In this document: piece by piece, positions 61,632 through 64,000 of the stretch
Position numbering within the stretch: position 1 is the stretch's first letter
Layout of the letters: each line of letters starts with the position of its first letter
Assembly (NCBI GenBank): GCA_001939145.1
Contig: LSRX01000811.1
Span: 160,370 to 224,369 of the forward strand
Reading direction: 5' to 3'
Source: Symbiodinium microadriaticum
Taxonomy: Eukaryota > Sar > Dinophyceae > Suessiales > Symbiodiniaceae
DNA length: 64,000 bases
The notes under the pieces: generated by a model
Databases searched by the model: none
Told to the model about the DNA's origin: nothing
The model's input: only the letters and a program-made list of their open reading frames with translations
Translations under genes and position numbers: made by a program

Positions 61632-61692
61632 CTTGAGGTGTTTCGCCTTCAGGAGAACCTCCACAAGCTCCTCTTGGCCCGCGACCGCCGCC
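61632..61692 (-). CDS. ankyrin-repeat second-helix exon fragment
   Basis: The minus frame reads AAVAGQEELVEVLLKAKHLK. It matches the A-A-x-x-G-x-x-E-x-V-x-x-L-L-x-A second half of an ankyrin unit. AACAACAG directly upstream suits a 3' splice site. On the minus strand it precedes the island at 60788-60891, so both could be exons of one gene. Only about 20 residues are present. Confidence 0.45.
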
Positions 61693-61929
61693 CTGTTGTT
61701 TGTAGCTTAGGGTTTAGGGTTTAATATTTTGTCTATCTTGTTTGTTCGAATTAGGGCTTTTAGGGTTGAGGGTTACCGGCTGGAATAATTTAGGGTGCCG
61801 GATTTCGGATCTAGGAATCTAATTAGGGGGGCAGGCGACCAGGGTCAGCCGACGGGACTGTCTGTGCTCGTGTCTCCTCTGACGTAGGGGTTCACGGTGT
61901 AATGCTCGGTTTAAGAAGGTTTCGGATCT

Positions 61930-62045
61930 AGGGCTCAGGCCCTTAAACCCTCAACCCCAAAAGCCCTAACCTAAACCCTAAACCCCTAGAAACCCTCACC
62001 TAACTATAAACCCTAACCTAAACCCCTTAAAACCTAACCCTCAAC
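61930..62045 (-). repeat. degenerate telomere-like tract (CCCTAAA)
   Basis: CCCTAAA, CCTAACCTAAA and CCCTCACC units. Confidence 0.9.
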
Positions 62046-62312
62046 GGTTTTGGGTTTCAAGTTTGCGAACAAAATGCACAACATTGGATTACAGGTAACA
62101 CGAGCGCATTTCCAAATCTCGGATTCTACGCCCTGCCTCGGGACCCACGCCCTCACGGGCCCACAGGCCCACGGGCCCGCCACGGTCTCACGCCCACGGA
62201 TGCGGCCCGGGTCCGTGGAGAGGCGTGTGTTTTTAGTACACACACATGCTCTTACATGCGTATGTGCGTACGTATGTAAGCATGCATGTAGGGAACAGGC
62301 TGGACTCAACGC

Positions 62313-62849
62313 GTTCCGGGATACGATCACCTCCAGTAAGAAGAAGGATCGCACAAATGGCCGCATGTGGCGAGTTGCGAACCTATGCCTTCCAATCGTG
62401 CCGTTGCAGCTCTCCACCGCACTGCTGTTGAAACCAGCCATAATTGCTTCATTCACGTCAGGGTGGCAATGAGCTAAGCACCATGGATCCTTGTGTGTCT
62501 TCGCATGCATGCGATCCAAGAAACAGTGCAGTTCGACAAGACGATGACAGAGTTCTGATCTCCACGCATGCTTCTCGCTGAACCGCCGCAGATGACATGC
62601 ATCATCGTGCATCATCGCGCTGAGCTCTGGGAGCCTTGCAGCGACTTTGGCCACGAAAATATACCTTTGTGGAGGAGATTCCGCCCCCTCGAAAGTTTCC
62701 GCATGTACGATGAAGCCTTTCTCCGTCACGGCAATCAGCAATCCTCCGAAGCGTCCTTGCTTGATGAGACGCTTGTAGTCCTTTGTGTTTTCCTTGTGTG
62801 TCTGCCTCGGAAGGATCTCAAAAACCGAAGTCCCGCTATCGCAGCTTGG
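62313..62849 (-). CDS. KDZ-type transposase-like fragment
   Basis: A 179-codon minus frame, open on both sides, with no ATG start. In order it shows KRLIKQGRFGGLLIAVTEKG, then MMHDDACHLRRFSEKHAW, HCFLDRMHAKTHKDPWCLAH, and FNSSAVESCNGTIGRHRFAT with RHMRPFVRSFFLLEVI. The D in HDDAC, D in FLDRMH and E in AVESCN are spaced like the D-D-E catalytic acids of KDZ transposases, and the C/H-rich DPWCxxxCxPD is also typical of these proteins. Such enzymes cut and paste large DNA transposons. The full proteins are much longer, so this is one exon or a relic. It starts at the edge of a telomere-like tract (CCCAAG upstream). Confidence 0.6.
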
Positions 62850-62950
62850 GTTTAGGCTTTAGGGTTTATAGGGCTCAGGGTGTATAGGGTTTATGGGGTT
62901 TATAGGGTTTAGAGGCTTTAGGGTTTATAGGGTTTAGGGTTTAGGATTAA
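62848..62950 (+). repeat. telomere-like tract (TTTAGGG, TTTATAGGG)
   Basis: TTTAGGG mixed with TTTATAGGG, abutting the KDZ-like frame. Confidence 0.9.
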
Positions 62951-63160
62951 GACGGCCTCAAACCCAATGCCCTAAGCTTCACAAAAGTGAAGCGCCCTAG
63001 AACCATGTAAGGCATAACTTCCACCGCTTGCCAAGGATTAGATAGCTGCACGGAAAAAATGTTTCAAAACTACACCCTAAACCACATCTCCAGACCGTGA
63101 GACACAAACTCCCAAACTGTAGATGAATGCCAAACCCCCTGTACTCAAGCTTCGAGCCCT
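62951..63160. other. unassigned sequence
   Basis: No feature, apart from a small inverted repeat AAGCTTCACAAAAGTGAAGC near 62978. Confidence 0.5.
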
Positions 63161-63164
63161 AACA

Positions 63165-63430
63165 CTACACCCTAAGTCCCTACACCCTACAAAACCCTGA
63201 ACCCTTAACCCTAAACCCCAAAGCTCAAAAACCCTCCAAGCCCTAAGCCCTAAACCCTAAAGCCTGTAAGCCCTACTTGGAGGTTCATGGGTAGTTATAA
63301 CTCTGGTTATAAGTCCCCTAATATGGGTCATAACTATAGTTACCCAACTATCCCCTCACTTATAACTACCCATGAACCTCCAAACCCTAAACACTAAACC
63401 CTAAACCTAAACCCTAAACCCTAAAGCCCT
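63165..63430 (-). repeat. telomere-like tract (CCCTAAA) holding an hpH element
   Basis: CCCTAAA units before and after the hpH at 63277-63382. Confidence 0.9.
63277..63382. mobile_element. hpH hairpin element inside a telomere-like tract
   Basis: CTTGGAGGTTCATGGGTAGT left, ACTACCCATGAACCTCCAA right. CCCTAAA-type repeat lies directly on both sides. Confidence 0.9.
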
Positions 63431-63559
63431 AAAATGAATCTCCTAGTAGAAACCCTGAAGCTTTTAAGCCCTAAACCCTGAGCCCGAAGTTCCGAAGATC
63501 TTTTGGCCTAAACTCGGCTCCAAAAAGACGGCGGCACCCCTAAAAAGGACCTTCAAGGG

Positions 63560-63655
63560 TTTATAGGGCTTAGGGCTTTAGGGGTTTAGGGGTTTTGGTG
63601 CTTTGGGGGTTTAAGGGTTTAGGGGTTTAGGGTTTAGGGTTTAGGGCTTAGGCGA
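63560..63655 (+). repeat. telomere-like tract (TTTAGGG)
   Basis: TTTAGGG, TTTTGG and CTTAGGG units. Confidence 0.9.
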
Positions 63656-63671
63656 CGCTAATTTGGAGAAC

Positions 63672-63746
63672 TGCCCTATGGAGTCCCACCGGAGGATGCC
63701 CTGCCTATGCAGCAGCGGAGTGCCAAAGGCATCCTTCCAGCGAGCT
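63672..63746 (-). CDS. exon-like island, unknown
   Basis: The minus frame reads TARWKDAFGTPLLHRQGILR, then WDS. The D-A-F-G-T-P-L-L phrase resembles the start of an ankyrin helix, but too weakly to assign. TTTAGGG tracts lie on both sides in the same orientation. Confidence 0.25.
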
Positions 63747-63753
63747 GTGGGGG

Positions 63754-63828
63754 TTTTAGGGTCTAGGGCTTGACGGGTTTAGGGTCTAGGGCTTGACGGG
63801 TTTAGGGTCTAGGGCTTGACGGGTTTAG
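63754..63828 (+). repeat. 23-bp tandem repeat, 3 copies
   Basis: TTTAGGGTCTAGGGCTTGAC plus GGG occurs three times in a row. Confidence 0.97.
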
Positions 63829-63990
63829 GGTTGTAGGGTTTCGGGCTTAGGATTTGAGGCTTCAGGGTTCAGGGCTTTTGTTTTTTTGTTCTTTAGGGTT
63901 TAGGGTTACAGGGTTAAGGGTTTTAAGTTTCAGGGTTCAGGGCTTTTGGGGGTTTAGGGTTTCGGGTTTAGGGTTGGGGATTGAAATGGT
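63829..63990 (+). repeat. telomere-like tract (TTTAGGG)
   Basis: TTTAGGG, TTTCGGG, TTCAGGG and TTACAGGG units. Confidence 0.9.
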
Positions 63991-64000
63991 TTCATGCTGC

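Noticed and set aside
62050..62472. 140-codon plus-strand frame
   Set aside because: Antisense of the KDZ-like minus frame and of its low-complexity downstream region.
63829..64000. Chromosome end at the right edge of the window
   Set aside because: The TTTAGGG units are degenerate and mixed, unique sequence follows at the last bases, and similar tracts occur throughout. Nothing marks it as a true terminus.

Overview
This is eukaryotic nuclear DNA with almost no conventional genes. Short exon-sized islands and hundreds of hairpin elements sit in a sea of degenerate plant/alga-type telomere repeat (TTTAGGG on one strand, CCCTAAA on the other). There are no bacterial operons, ribosome binding sites, tRNAs or rRNAs. 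The repeat type, the hairpin-element density, a KDZ-type transposase-like fragment, ankyrin-like exon fragments and the lack of long ORFs suggest an alga of the dinoflagellate or chromerid kind. That placement is inference. The window is a scaffold with three N runs (20230-20725, 40345-40700, 55144-55161) and three single-N joins (17100, 25936, 45615).

Three layers recur. (1) Telomere-like tracts, about 30 to 500 bp, alternate in orientation, often as CCCTAAA tract - 60-150 bp island - TTTAGGG tract. Clear cases are near 9.7, 18.5, 24.4, 24.8, 29.3, 33.7, 56.5, 60.8 and 61.7 kb. (2) The islands often hold an open frame that reads like a protein exon. Three minus-strand islands (9675-9752, 60788-60891, 61632-61692) look like pieces of ankyrin repeats. 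(3) Miniature inverted-repeat elements of 75-190 bp, mostly 90-120 bp, are labelled here hpA to hpS. Most are flanked by or end in TA, and many have several copies. Some are nested in each other (hpE in hpD at 30.4 kb, hpJ in hpK at 49.6 kb), and some carry telomere-like DNA inside them (11.4, 32.1, 50.1 kb).

Layout: 0-3.6 kb repeats and hairpins; 3.6-6.2 kb a telomere-free, A/C-skewed block of unknown nature; 6.3-13.6 kb tracts, hairpins, one 186-codon minus-strand frame and an ankyrin-like island; 13.7-17.5 kb a 1,694-bp tandem duplication; 18-24 kb tracts and islands; 24.4-27.4 kb a 1,507-bp direct duplication that meets exactly at a single N and is probably an assembly artefact; 28-41 kb dense hairpins; 42.7-43.3 kb a broken coding segment between hpF termini; 44-53 kb tracts with 56-57 bp higher-order repeats; 53-60 kb a few unassigned frames; 60.6-62.9 kb ankyrin-like islands and the KDZ-like fragment; 63-64 kb tracts.

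No pathway can be reconstructed. The most interesting signal is the architecture itself. Telomere-like repeats behave as inserted or end-added DNA around coding islands and inside transposon-like hairpins, and hairpin arms change in a matched, covarying way.
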